The notes: generated by a model not told the origin, from the sequence alone. 64,000 nucleotides of DNA from JARBAU01 sp040414675 (GCA_040414675.1 JBEDUN010000021.1:62001-126000); one strand, 5' to 3'. Positions 1-9,055 are shown, counted from the first letter of the stretch. Program-made: numbers and translations.

Positions 1-372
1 TATATTAACACGAGATTCGTAACTGGTATTCCCCCATTTCTCAAATGCAGTTTTGGCTACTTTGATAGCTGTTACAACATGTTTCTTGGTCGCTATTGGG
101 AAATATCCTAATCTTATTCTTCTGTCTATAGGTGATGTGTCATTAAAAGTTCTTGAGGAATGTATATGCTTGCCATTAATTACCATAGAGTACCTTTTTT
201 CGAATTTAGATTCGACATCTTTTACAGCTCTATCGTAGTTTTTATGAAAGATCCGTTCTTCGTTGTAATTCAAGTAATTATTTAGTGTTAGTTCATTCCG
301 AAATCTCATTCGAATTAAATCATCTAATATATAATTATTGACATACATGTATTTTTTCTTGTCACGACACAT
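1..372 (-). CDS. 1-pyrroline-5-carboxylate dehydrogenase (aldehyde dehydrogenase family), N-terminal part, cut by window edge
   Basis: The minus strand is open from an ATG at 372 (a second in-frame ATG lies at 348) off the left edge, about 124 codons without a stop. The translation has the typical N-terminal layout of archaeal glutamate-semialdehyde/P5C dehydrogenases: FRNELTLNNYL, then FHKNYDRAVKDV, then SPIDRRIRLGYFP and AIKVAKTAFEKW. The family oxidises P5C to glutamate with NAD(P)+, the second step of proline catabolism, in the cytoplasm. The NAD-binding fold and catalytic Cys lie outside the window. No proline dehydrogenase gene is visible here. Family assignment is fairly sure; which start is used is not. 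Confidence 0.75.
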   Translation of the reverse strand, partial: MCRDKKKYMYVNNYILDDLIRMRFRNELTLNNYLNYNEERIFHKNYDRAVKDVESKFEKRYSMVINGKHIHSSRTFNDTSPIDRRIRLGYFPIATKKHVVTAIKVAKTAFEKWGNTSYESRVNI

Positions 373-553
373 TCTCTTTTATCACTAAGTCTTTGAAATA
401 ATCATATCAAGATCTTAAGGTTTTTCATATTGAATCTGATATATGTCATATTTTGATGAATTTGGTTTGTTTATATAATAGTAAATAGTTACCAAATTAG
501 TTATTTCAATCAGTTCAGTCTTGATGGAGCTATTCAAAACTAACTCGTTACTT

Positions 554-982
554 TTATTTTGGATGTTCTATATATTTTACAAAAACAAGTGCGTTATACC
601 CCAGACGGAGTGAGTCTCCTTGTGCTGGTATAATTCCAATGACCGTTCCAATATTCGAAAATAGCTCTATTGTAGGATTACAGCTTTCATCATTTTTGTA
701 TTTGATAATGAGTAGATTGCCTAAAGGCCGGCTATCTGAAACATAACCATAATTGAAACATTCCGATTTTATCGGGCTCGGACTGTTGGGCGATAAGTTA
801 GACAGCGTAGAAAAAGGAACCAAATTGTCTCCTAATGTGACCCTGTTCTTGGCAGCTGTCGTGTCTGATTTAATACCTACTTGGGCCGATGCCGATATAT
901 CGAGATAGTTCAATAGACTGATTAGCCCGATAATCATTATCAATAGCCTGTACGTTAGTCGAGTCAATACTCTCATTACCAT
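554..982 (-). CDS. Small exported protein of unknown function (142 aa)
   Basis: Not recognised. The first ~35 residues look like a signal peptide or anchor: basic RLTYR, then LLIMIIGLISLLNYL, then a possible cleavage after ASAQ. The mature part has two cysteines (in SECFNYG and ESCNPT) that could pair outside the cell, and a beta-rich pattern. It precedes the P5C dehydrogenase on the same strand but about 180 nt of AT-rich spacer separate them, so an operon is unlikely. The ATG at 982 puts the basic residues directly before the hydrophobic core. Real-gene status rests on the signal peptide and codon pattern only. Confidence 0.55.
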   Translation of the reverse strand: MVMRVLTRLTYRLLIMIIGLISLLNYLDISASAQVGIKSDTTAAKNRVTLGDNLVPFSTLSNLSPNSPSPIKSECFNYGYVSDSRPLGNLLIIKYKNDESCNPTIELFSNIGTVIGIIPAQGDSLRLGYNALVFVKYIEHPK

Positions 983-1112
983 TTATGTTCATTTTAACTT
1001 GTCTTTTGAACTAGCTTTTCTGCTCGAAAATCTATTATGGATTCCACATAATGAATTTGAGATTTGAGATTTATAATATGTGACAGCTAGACTTTGGGTT
1101 TTTCAGCATCAT

Positions 1113-1289
1113 CTATCCAGACTTTGTCTTGCCGTAGATCCAAAGGCCGCCAACAACAACTATCGCGACAATTACGATTCCAAGAATAATGGGCGCGATT
1201 ATCTTTATGAGAAATATAATGATCGCTATTATTATTATAATTGCAATTATTCCAACTATGATCGAGCCAAGCGAATTTGTAAACCCCAT
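1113..1289 (-). CDS. Very small membrane protein (about 58 aa)
   Basis: The reading frame extends up to 1340 but the Met at 1289 (MGFTNSLGSIIVG) is the likelier start because two long Ile/Val-rich stretches follow at once. They form two transmembrane helices: IVGIIAIIIIIAIIIFLI and IILGIVIVAIVVVGGLWI, separated by KIIAPI. The tail is YGKTKSG. Two other frames overlap here and are shadows. Small two-helix proteins of this kind are frequent in thaumarchaeal genomes; the function is unknown. Confidence 0.45.
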   Translation of the reverse strand: MGFTNSLGSIIVGIIAIIIIIAIIIFLIKIIAPIILGIVIVAIVVVGGLWIYGKTKSG

Positions 1290-1340
1290 ACACTGTACAT
1301 TATCAATTTGGATCATATCCAATAAAATAATTTTAGGCAA

Positions 1341-1653
1341 ATCATATTATGTTTGATCGGTTATAAAGTACATGTAATAAGCTATCATTTTGTCTTTGCT
1401 GCTTCAAACAATAGACCAGGAGGTTAAGTTCCAAAATTCAGGATGAAACAATTTATTTGATTATTTATTATAATATAACAATTATATGTTATTCTGACAT
1501 CTAGATAATTTATTTCATTTAGAAATCATTTTTATATAATATCTAGATTTAGTCTAGCGTTAGCTGGTCTAAAGCATCAATCGGAAGTTACTATCTAACA
1601 GATGGATGTTCAATTTATCTCAGGTTTGAGACTTGCCTAATAAAAAAAGAATT
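1341..1653. other. Intergenic spacer, AT-rich
   Basis: No open frame with protein-like composition is visible. The stretch is rich in A/T runs and probably holds the 3' end region of the methyltransferase gene and the promoter of the small membrane protein. No clear hairpin or repeat was seen. Confidence 0.6.
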
Positions 1654-2718
1654 TTATGAAGTTTCAATTAATCGCCAGTCCGAATTAAGTCCATTCTTGC
1701 CAGCTAATGTGTCCGAAATATTCTTTTTAGATTTCAAAGCGTTCTCCTCATAAAGATCTATTCCTAAAAAATTTCTTCCAAGAAGAGCTGAAACCATGCC
1801 GGTAGTTCCCCGTCCTACGAATGGATCTAATACCCAATCTCCTCTTTGGGTAGAAAATTTTATTATATTCGCAATCAAATCCTCTGGAAATATAGCAAAG
1901 TGCTCGTTCCCATGATGTGCTTTAGTAGAGATCTCCCACACGTTTCCTGGATTTTTACCAGTCGGATTACATACTGCAAATATAGGGTAGTGTTTGTGAT
2001 CTCCAATCCGCTTCCGGGTTGCATGACGTTTAAATTTACGATAACACGTAGGGCAAAATTTCTCTGGATCATAACCGTGTGCTTGAGATATCTCAGCGGT
2101 CGTAGGAAGTTTTTCAAATGGAGTATCTGATCGCGAGTTATGAATAATATGCTTAATAAGTCTGATCTTGTCCTCGTCTTGAGTATATGGTTCATATTGA
2201 ATCATATGTGAGGGAGGTGTTTTGTTTCGTCCATCTCTAGCCTCGTTTCCCCGTGTCCGGATACTATTCATATTAGTGAAGCTCTTTTCATTTTTTGACA
2301 AGAACAATACAAATTCATAGGCTTGTGAAAAATTAGCTGTCGAACTAGAGGATACGTTGTTTTTCTTGAACCATATTATATCTTCTCTCATAGTATATTC
2401 CTTCTGAGATAAGTTGAGTGCGAGTCTATGAGGTATTAGCAATTTTCTAAACTTCTGCCGGGTGTCACCTATAACTATCCACAAACTGCCATCTTCACTC
2501 AATAGTTCTCTACACATCGCAAAAATATGAGTCAGCTTATCAACAAAAATCTCATCGGTTGGTTCTTGTCCTATTTCATTAGGATTTGTTCCGTAGTGTC
2601 TATGTCCATAATACGGAGGGGATGTTACGATGAGCCTGTACTTGCCTATTTCTTTTGGGTCATTTAATAGATTTTTCAACAAATCATAGCAATTACCATT
2701 AAGAATTTGATAACTCAT
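1654..2718 (-). CDS. Site-specific DNA methyltransferase, beta class (N4-cytosine or N6-adenine)
   Basis: The 354-aa protein transfers a methyl group from SAM to a base in DNA. Catalytic motif IV TSPPYY is at residues 32-37, and the SAM-binding motif I DPFVGRGTT is at 298-306, followed by GRNFLGIDLYEENA. The order (catalytic motif first, SAM motif last) is that of beta-class enzymes, and SPPY favours N4-cytosine. The middle carries one CPTC pair (FCPTCYRKF) that may be a degenerate zinc knuckle within the target-recognition region. Length is normal and the ATG at 2718 fits. No restriction endonuclease lies in either neighbour, so it looks like an orphan regulatory or protective methylase. Confidence 0.88.
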   Translation of the reverse strand: MSYQILNGNCYDLLKNLLNDPKEIGKYRLIVTSPPYYGHRHYGTNPNEIGQEPTDEIFVDKLTHIFAMCRELLSEDGSLWIVIGDTRQKFRKLLIPHRLALNLSQKEYTMREDIIWFKKNNVSSSSTANFSQAYEFVLFLSKNEKSFTNMNSIRTRGNEARDGRNKTPPSHMIQYEPYTQDEDKIRLIKHIIHNSRSDTPFEKLPTTAEISQAHGYDPEKFCPTCYRKFKRHATRKRIGDHKHYPIFAVCNPTGKNPGNVWEISTKAHHGNEHFAIFPEDLIANIIKFSTQRGDWVLDPFVGRGTTGMVSALLGRNFLGIDLYEENALKSKKNISDTLAGKNGLNSDWRLIETS

Positions 2719-2894
2719 TTTATAATTTCATAATCCCCAAAGATCTGTGCATATATACCATCACCTTATTTGAACTAATTTACTTTTACGTAAAGAACTT
2801 GTGTCTTATCTGGGATCACAACTAATAGAGCAATTGTGATTAGTCACAAGACATAGAGAATTCGTAAGAAATTATCTGTAGCCATAAGTGTAGA

Positions 2895-3737
2895 CTAGCG
2901 ATTTATGTTATATCTAATTATTTCATATGCCCTAGCGGCGTCTGTATTTCTTAGTATCAATACTATTTCGTTTGGAGTAAGGAAGGCATCATGCAAAGGA
3001 ATGTTATTATTATACAGTATATTCAATATCCTGGACATTATACTATATGGATTTTGTGTCATGGCATCATTGATATCGTTCGTAGAATCGAGTAGGTAAG
3101 AAGAATCTCTGTTATTTTCGCTATGCTTATAGCTACTTGGCAGAGTGATAGTTATGCGGGAAAGTCCCTGATTAATTCTATGATTGATCTTTGTAGATAC
3201 AACGGATATTAATTTCCTTACTTCCGTGATGTCCTCGGCAAATAATCTTAAATGTTTATTCGTTTGGAACAGACTATATCTTGATTCCTTGTCAAGAATA
3301 TCCTCGAGCATTTCAGATATCTGGTCACTAAAAGGCTTGTCTTCATCGTCGATACCAAATAAGCCTATATCTATAATACTATCTGTAAGGGACATTCTTG
3401 CGCCATTAAATGAAGAATTACTGAGTTTACTGACAGTTTGCTGAGTACTATCTGTTTTGGCTTCGTCTGCTTGCTTACCATCAATTTTTTGCATACTTCC
3501 ATTCTGATCATCCGATTTTTCGTCTTCTAACGAATCAGCAAGTCTCTTGATCACTACAATTACTGTCCCAATGTTAACGTGAGAACCTACTAGTCTCTCT
3601 ACTTCTGGTTTAATTTTTTCAGCTAGCGCTGTGTAATTGGCAATGCCGAATTGTAGTGCATGAAAATAAATTTCATTGGCAGAAAGCACGTGTCTTATTG
3701 CCTGAGTTATAGTCATTGATGGGTTTAGGAAGGACAT
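2895..3737 (-). CDS. ACT-like domain protein (280 aa), conserved in thaumarchaea
   Basis: The N-terminal ~75 residues (MTITQAIRHVLSANEIYFHAL, then ANYTALAEKIKPEVE and NIGTVIVVIKRLAD) look helical and wHTH-like. A charged linker follows (about 75-125), then a mixed alpha/beta C-terminal half in which SRILNILYNNNIPLHDAF and NEIVLILRNTDAARAYEII resemble the amino-acid-binding ACT fold of aspartate kinases. No kinase domain is present. This suggests a ligand-sensing regulator, but no ligand or target can be named. The gene stands alone, divergent from hsp20, sharing a ~90-nt promoter region. Confidence 0.55.
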   Translation of the reverse strand: MSFLNPSMTITQAIRHVLSANEIYFHALQFGIANYTALAEKIKPEVERLVGSHVNIGTVIVVIKRLADSLEDEKSDDQNGSMQKIDGKQADEAKTDSTQQTVSKLSNSSFNGARMSLTDSIIDIGLFGIDDEDKPFSDQISEMLEDILDKESRYSLFQTNKHLRLFAEDITEVRKLISVVSTKINHRINQGLSRITITLPSSYKHSENNRDSSYLLDSTNDINDAMTQNPYSIMSRILNILYNNNIPLHDAFLTPNEIVLILRNTDAARAYEIIRYNINR

Positions 3738-3798
3738 GATTTGGACTAAATAATATTTGGAATTCCAAAGTATTAAGTCTATCTACTAGTTATATACA

Positions 3799-3829
3799 TT
3801 TATATATGTAATATGTATTACAATGTGTA
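3799..3829 (+). promoter_or_regulatory. hsp20 core promoter with overlapping inverted repeat
   Basis: A TATA-like element (TTTATATATG, 3799-3808) lies about 25-30 nt before the hsp20 ATG, as expected for a leaderless archaeal transcript. It abuts a near-perfect inverted repeat TGTAATATGTATTACA at 3807-3822 (7-bp arms, 2-bp spacer). An operator between the TATA box and the start site is the classic position for an archaeal repressor that blocks polymerase recruitment. Binding protein unknown. Confidence 0.5.
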
Positions 3830-4384
3830 ATGACAAGTAACTTATCACCGTGGAGATTTGGCGGTTTCGGTTCAATTTTTGAGGAAATGGACCGAGAATT
3901 TGCCAAGGCTGAAGAGACTATGAATAGAATGTTTAGTGGTATGCTGGAAAATGTCTCGAATAAGGGTAGTCCATCCTCGTATTATTATGGATATCAAATC
4001 ACCGTAGGACCTGATGGCAAACCTCATGTCAAAGAATTTGGTAATGTTAGACCATCAATCAAAGGTCTGCCAAAGCATAAGGAAAATAGAGAGGCACTGG
4101 TGGACTATTCGCTAGATAAGAAGAATAGCCAAATAATCGTCACAGCAGAAATGCCAGGAGTCAGCAAGGAAGGCATTAAAATTAACATAACTCCGAATAA
4201 TGTATCAATACACGCTGAGAGAGGAGAAAAAAGATATCACAACGAAATACCGGTAGACGTAGAATTGGACGAGACATCTGCAAAAGCTTCCTATATTAAC
4301 GGAATATTAGAACTAAAAGTGAAGACAAAACAGCCAACAACAACAGCTTCTAAACAAAACGGTACTGAAGTGAAGGTAGATTAA
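3830..4384 (+). CDS. hsp20: Small heat shock protein, Hsp20/alpha-crystallin family
   Basis: The 184-aa protein is an ATP-independent holdase that keeps unfolding proteins soluble, as cytoplasmic oligomers. The N-terminal arm (residues 1-85) contains FEEMDREFAKAEETMNRMF. The alpha-crystallin domain runs from about 87 to 165, with IIVTAEMPGVSKEGI, a central beta region, and the typical end YINGILELKVK, followed by a Thr-rich tail. The conserved A-x-x-x-NGxLxL pattern is intact (ASYINGILEL). The start ATG at 3830 sits directly behind an inverted repeat and a TATA box, supporting a heat- or stress-regulated leaderless transcript. Confidence 0.92.
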   Translation: MTSNLSPWRFGGFGSIFEEMDREFAKAEETMNRMFSGMLENVSNKGSPSSYYYGYQITVGPDGKPHVKEFGNVRPSIKGLPKHKENREALVDYSLDKKNSQIIVTAEMPGVSKEGIKINITPNNVSIHAERGEKRYHNEIPVDVELDETSAKASYINGILELKVKTKQPTTTASKQNGTEVKVD

Positions 4385-4568
4385 AATGCATATGGCCTCA
4401 ATAGTGGCCATATCCGAATTTTGATTTAAATCTTCTATAGTCTATATATAAACATAGGATTTATTGTTGTATTGAACACCATAATTACAAAGTTTTAGAT
4501 TATCCTTTGGATTGCTATTATAATATGGTTATTCTTTTTCCTTTTTGAGGTGAAAGGATTAGCATCTG

Positions 4569-4853
4569 CTACTTTCTTTTGAGCTTGTATGTAACAAATT
4601 TGACTTCATGTTTCGGGATGATGGATTGAGGAGCATGCACTTTATCTTGTTTTCGAGTGACTATAGCTTGTCTCATTTTTTCATTTTTCTCAATACTTTC
4701 AACTTTGTAATGACATGAAAAGCAAAAATTGCACTTCAAACAAATATGTGGTGTTCGCTTGTTGCAGTCTGCACACATTCTATACAAGTTGGGAGGATAC
4801 TCTGTGAAATATTCATGCATTTGAACAGATCGGTCTTCAATCTCCTCTTTCAT
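4569..4853 (-). CDS. Small Cys-rich, probably zinc-binding protein (94 aa)
   Basis: Residues 27-48 carry a cluster CADC, CLKC, CFSCH: two to three CxxC pairs spaced like a zinc ribbon or double knuckle. Basic flanks (VTRKQDK, VTYKLKRK at the C-terminus) suggest nucleic-acid or protein binding. No enzyme motif is seen. Just upstream of the ATG (4853) lies a C-rich/G-rich tract at 4878-4892. A single-gene unit convergent with hsp20. The family is not recognised. Confidence 0.6.
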   Translation of the reverse strand: MKEEIEDRSVQMHEYFTEYPPNLYRMCADCNKRTPHICLKCNFCFSCHYKVESIEKNEKMRQAIVTRKQDKVHAPQSIIPKHEVKFVTYKLKRK

Positions 4854-5239
4854 AGATAATGTATAGAGGAACCAACAGGGACGGGGGGAGGGAAGTATTC
4901 ACTTTCTTCAGGGCTCGTTGCTTAGCTTCATGATACGAGCATCACTATAAAAATGGAGATAGATTATTTTGATCCATCAGTTCTTGAGATATGTAAACCT
5001 AGATCAATATATGATTCTTATTGAAATTCATTTTTGATAATTAATCAAACTCTACCATACTTTAAGAGTGATACACAAGTACAAATCCAAGAAGTACCAC
5101 AGTAAAGAATTCATTCATTAACGTTAGATGGACATGCAGAAAGATATCTAATCAATTCAAATCAATTCAACATATTATCTGTATCTTATTATTGTTAAAT
5201 GTGCAATTAATTTAGTCGTGAAGATTGTATATAAGCTAC
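4854..5239. other. Intergenic spacer with G-rich tract
   Basis: Holds a G-rich run at 4878-4892 (GGGACGGGGGGAGGG), which stands out in this AT-rich genome, and a short direct repeat ATCAATTCAA near 5151-5170. No protein-like frame was found. Confidence 0.55.
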
Positions 5240-5266
5240 CTAACTAACTAACTAACTAACTAACTA
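5240..5266. repeat. CTAA tetranucleotide microsatellite at the 3' end of the threonine dehydratase gene
   Basis: Nearly seven tandem CTAA units. The minus-strand stop codon TAG of the threonine dehydratase gene (5256-5258) lies inside it, so the repeat encodes the last residues and the stop. Slippage would change only the C-terminal tip, since stops recur in the repeat. Confidence 0.9.
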
Positions 5267-6530
5267 TCCGAAATTGAATTCCTTCTTGTTTCAGAAATTC
5301 GATCAGTCGTTTTGCGTGACTTTCATTTTCCATCTCAAGACTCAAATAAACTCCTGCGCTACCAGCAGAAACATTAGAGCTTAATCTATCATGTTCTACT
5401 TCAACGATATTAAGGCTGAGTTCGGCAATACCATCAACTACGCTCTTTAGGGCTCCTGGTTTATCCGGCAATTGAACAAATATCTTTACCATTCTGCCCA
5501 TCTGGATTAGGCCTTTAGCTACAACCTGTCCAAGCAGGTACATATCTACATTTCCACCAGACAAGATTGACACAATATTTTTATTAGTATGAGGATGGCC
5601 ATTCGATAGCAAGTACGCAAGACTCGCAGCACCTGCAGGTTCGATCACTAATTTTGTTCTTTCCATAAGCAAAAACATTGTTCTAACTATTGCTGAGTCT
5701 TCAACCAGTACTACATCGTCAAGATATCTTGAGACTATGGAATAAGTGAGCTCGCCAGGGCACTTCACAGATATACCATCTGCGATGGTGAATCCAGAGT
5801 CTATTTTCTGTAAAGACCCACTTGCTAGCGATTCTTTCATAGCAGGAAATGCTTTTGATTCTACGCCTATGATCCTTATATCTGGTTTTTTCGATTTTAT
5901 TGCAATTGCAACTCCCGCTGCTAAGCCTCCGCCTCCTATTGGTAAATAGACTTCGTCGATATCATTCAGGTCCTCCATTATCTCCAAACCTACCGTTCCC
6001 TGACCAGCTATTACCTGTCCATCATCAAATGCATGGATAATTGTGCGCTCTTTGCCGGCAATATCTTGTGCTGCAGCCCATGATTCGTCATAATTCGAAC
6101 CGCGTAGAATCACATTTGCGCCATATGATCGGGTTGCTGCGATTTTGGCAGGCGATGCGTTTTTGGGCATTACAATAGTACACGATACACCCTTACTCAA
6201 CGCCGCATAGGCTACTCCTTGTGCATGATTGCCCGCAGAAGCTGCTATAACACCCTTTCTTCGGCTTTCATCAGATAACATATTTAATTTCACGTATGCG
6301 CCTCTAGCTTTAAATGAACCTGTCATTTGTAATGATTCTAGTTTCAAAAATACATTTGTCCCTATGAGCTTAGAAAACGTAGCTGATCTCTGTAATGGTG
6401 TTTTCCTTATAGTGCTATCAAATAGGTCTCTGGCTTTCATAATATCATAAATGGTAGGTATATTAGATTTAGCTGCCAAGTTCCCGATCGCCGTCATATA
6501 TGTCTGATATTTGGGTTCTACAGATTCCAT
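5256..6530 (-). CDS. ilvA: Threonine dehydratase (threonine ammonia-lyase) with C-terminal ACT domain
   Basis: A PLP enzyme converting threonine to 2-oxobutanoate and ammonia, the first step of the isoleucine route from threonine. The Schiff-base Lys is K74 in GSFKARGA; the substrate loop SAGNHAQG is at 98-105; the Gly-rich phosphate loop GGGGLAAG is near 199-206; SGGN lies near 325. A single ACT domain (about 345-424, FVQLPDKPGALKSVVDGI) should bind an effector such as isoleucine or valine. Length of 424 aa fits the one-ACT subfamily. The first ATG is at 6530; Met12 is an alternative start. Serine dehydratase activity is also possible in this family. Confidence 0.92.
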   Translation of the reverse strand: MESVEPKYQTYMTAIGNLAAKSNIPTIYDIMKARDLFDSTIRKTPLQRSATFSKLIGTNVFLKLESLQMTGSFKARGAYVKLNMLSDESRRKGVIAASAGNHAQGVAYAALSKGVSCTIVMPKNASPAKIAATRSYGANVILRGSNYDESWAAAQDIAGKERTIIHAFDDGQVIAGQGTVGLEIMEDLNDIDEVYLPIGGGGLAAGVAIAIKSKKPDIRIIGVESKAFPAMKESLASGSLQKIDSGFTIADGISVKCPGELTYSIVSRYLDDVVLVEDSAIVRTMFLLMERTKLVIEPAGAASLAYLLSNGHPHTNKNIVSILSGGNVDMYLLGQVVAKGLIQMGRMVKIFVQLPDKPGALKSVVDGIAELSLNIVEVEHDRLSSNVSAGSAGVYLSLEMENESHAKRLIEFLKQEGIQFRIVS

Positions 6531-7046
6531 AATTATATTTTTTGGCTATTATTCATAAGATAAAATCGACTATATGATTATGTTACTTGATTTGAGAATA
6601 TTAATCATAGGCTTCAATTTAATAGGGGGGTTTCAATATTTCAACCTCGTCAAAAAATAGACATATAGGATTCATATTTCATAAAAACAATAAGCTAAAT
6701 TGCAATAATTTACCTTTGATTAACGTAAGATTATGAAAGTATACGGAGCATACTTTAGAGACCCAGCTAGCTATCCCGACTTAAACACATGTGATATCAA
6801 ATAAATCAGCTGTTTTGATATGATGAATTTGATAGAGTTACATTATCGTATCATGTCAGGTATTCGATTTGCATTGAATGAATACTTGTTCTATGCTATC
6901 GATTATAGTAGAATGGATACTTGTTCAAGTAAAAAATTATAGATGAGAAAATAGCAAAATAATATCAACTAACATGACGTAAAATAAATTTTAGTACTAA
7001 TATTGGATCATCATAAATACTTTAAACTTTTACTAATCATCATAAT
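6531..7046. other. Intergenic spacer
   Basis: AT-rich with a C/G homopolymer run at about 6622-6630. A 23-codon frame starting with ATG near 6733 (MKVYGAYFRDPASYP) reads like protein but is too short to call. The promoter of the wHTH gene (CTTTAAAC near 7021) is at the right end. Confidence 0.5.
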
Positions 7047-7304
7047 ATGAAATACAGAAGTAGAACTGACATAGTTCATTTGATTTTAGAAGCTGCTAAT
7101 GGAGGAGCAGCTACAAAATCAAAGATAATGTACAAAGCATTCTTGTCATTTGGACAACTGAAGGAATATCTAATGGTCCTAATGGAAAATGATCTCTTGG
7201 AGTACGAGGATGGACAGAATACGTATAGGACAACTTCAAAAGGAATAAGACTATTACAGATCTTCAATAATATGGAAGAGTTAACACCTATAACCTTGAA
7301 GTAA
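7047..7304 (+). CDS. Small winged-helix transcriptional regulator (85 aa)
   Basis: The whole protein is one winged helix-turn-helix: helices RTDIVHLILEAANGG and TKSKIMYKAFLSFGQLKEYLMVL, then the wing DLLEYEDGQNTYRTTSKGIRLLQIF. This is the pattern of the archaeal PF14947-like regulators common in thaumarchaea (T/SKGxxxL end). It probably binds DNA as a dimer. A TATA-like CTTTAAAC about 22 nt upstream of the ATG suggests a leaderless transcript. Its target is unknown; there is no co-directional neighbour. Confidence 0.8.
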   Translation: MKYRSRTDIVHLILEAANGGAATKSKIMYKAFLSFGQLKEYLMVLMENDLLEYEDGQNTYRTTSKGIRLLQIFNNMEELTPITLK

Positions 7305-7747
7305 AACTTCCTTTTTTATAAACAACTATACAATGTGAAGGCAAGAAGACAATCATCCTCCGAGATGCGATTTTTATAATTAATTCGCGAAAGTGATATG
7401 TTTAGCTGTTCTAGATTATTGACATTAGCCTGGGCGGCAAGTGCAAGTGCTTATACTCAAAAAGTTTTATTATGTTTTTATGTAAATTCCTTACATGGTA
7501 TTTTCTAACAACATATTTTACAAATATCACCTTTTCCAAAACGACCTAATCGTAAATAATCTTTAGAAATGTTGTACTTTAAAGAAAGTAGGTAGGCTGG
7601 TGTTAAGCAGTCTCTTCGAACTACAGAACAGGTCTCACAGAGGTCTAATGTGAGATCGCATACCTTTTGCAAAAACAAGAATATTCTAATTATATAAGGT
7701 ACTCATAAGTATGACAGTTATTTCACTTTCAAATGTTGTAACTAGGG
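7305..7747. other. Intergenic spacer between convergent genes
   Basis: No protein-like frame. An imperfect hairpin lies around 7611-7660 (CAGAACAGGTCTCACAGAGG and neighbours), of uncertain meaning; otherwise AT-rich. Confidence 0.5.
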
Positions 7748-8566
7748 TCACGGTTCAGCTTCCATAGTTCTAACGGATAGTTTGTCAGAAATTAAATAAT
7801 ATCTATTGTACCAAAACAAGGCTCCAGCCATAATTATAAAGTCAGTTACGTAAAACAAATCCCAGAATATCAAATGTCTGAAATGCCCGTTCACAAAATC
7901 TATCACGTAACCATCATCGGCAATTGCGCTTAGCAATAAGGATATCGAAGCAAGCAGCCAAGGGACGTAATGACGTATATGTTTTCTAACTGTTATGAGT
8001 ATTAAAAATGAAGGAAGGATCAATACCAAGTCCAAAATTGGATATGCGATAGTTATTATTATCGCCTGAAACGTGGCTAGTTCTTTATTATCACTAGAGG
8101 TTCCTGACAATAAAAAAGCAACGATATTAAATAAGGAAAATGTAATAACAATTACTATCATAAGGATAATAACGATTCTTGTTTGAGTCCCACTAGAATA
8201 TTTGAAAGATCTTCCTTCATTTTTCAGTGATCGAAGTACAAAAAACAAATGTAGAGCTAGGAATATGTAACCCGTAAGCCATAGCCAGTCTGCTGGTGAC
8301 ACAATTCTTACTTCCTCCCCATGAGAATAATGCGAGTACAATAACGTAAGATCTGCAGCGAACCAGAAGATTAGTCCTATCGTTAAACACAAGATAGATT
8401 TGCCATGTAGATTATGAATTCCAAATCTAAATATCGCAACAGTGCCTAAGCTTGATGCTACTGCAGCAGATATATTCAGTATCCAAAGTGCAGTTGATGG
8501 ATTATGAAATGGATCCGACAGTATTATTATGGAATTCGCAATCGCTATAACAATAGTGATTGACAC
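7748..8566 (-). CDS. Multi-pass membrane protein (about 272 aa, 7 predicted helices), possible sensor module
   Basis: About seven hydrophobic segments span the protein: near residues 3-17, 28-47, 58-76, 90-112, 128-152, 165-190 and 200-250. Conserved-looking sites are SPADWLWLTGYIF and IADDGYVIDFVNG, with FWDLFYVTDF near the end. This layout resembles membrane sensor halves attached to archaeal histidine kinases, but no kinase domain follows. The start is GTG (8566); the frame stays open 24 codons further upstream (with TRKLKTQDQ, a charged cytoplasmic-like tail) but has no ATG there. Function not known. Confidence 0.6.
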   Translation of the reverse strand: MSITIVIAIANSIIILSDPFHNPSTALWILNISAAVASSLGTVAIFRFGIHNLHGKSILCLTIGLIFWFAADLTLLYSHYSHGEEVRIVSPADWLWLTGYIFLALHLFFVLRSLKNEGRSFKYSSGTQTRIVIILMIVIVITFSLFNIVAFLLSGTSSDNKELATFQAIIITIAYPILDLVLILPSFLILITVRKHIRHYVPWLLASISLLLSAIADDGYVIDFVNGHFRHLIFWDLFYVTDFIIMAGALFWYNRYYLISDKLSVRTMEAEP

Positions 8567-9055
8567 TATCAGCCGTTTGAAGGCTTGTCGGTGATACTGA
8601 TCTTGTGTTTTTAGTTTTCTGGTCAGTTAAAATCTATCACTATAAGAATTTTTCAAGCATATAAATAATAGTAGCGTACATTTGTGCATCATACGTAATA
8701 TAAGCAATTCAACAAGTCGATGGATGATATTTTCATATCAGAATCACCAATATCCGATATTAAAACACCTTCTAAAATATTAAACTATAAGTAAATTTCT
8801 AGGGATTTCTATTATCCCGACAACAACAAATTAGAATTAGAGGAATAACTATGTCATCGTAGAAGAATTTAGTATGTAGTATTGTTTATTAAATTCCTCG
8901 TTACTGCAGAGTCAAGATTTCTTTATTTGACTAGTCACAATATTCGATCAATGGATTACACATCAATATTATTTCGCCATTTTCTATTCTTAATATCTTA
9001 CGACAGATAATAACACTTTTCAATACGTGATGCCATGTAACTACGGCTATAGTAA
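8567..9055. other. Intergenic spacer between divergent genes
   Basis: Promoter region for the 7-TM gene (left) and helicase (right). A 24-codon frame at 8718-8792 is probably noise. No repeats noted. Confidence 0.5.

Noticed and set aside
53..238. 61-codon plus-strand frame at the left edge
   Set aside because: It is antisense to the P5C dehydrogenase frame, which has clear family motifs.
1080..1325. 81-codon plus-strand and 68-codon minus-strand frames rich in Asn/Tyr
   Set aside because: Both are shadows of the Ile/Val-rich small membrane protein frame.
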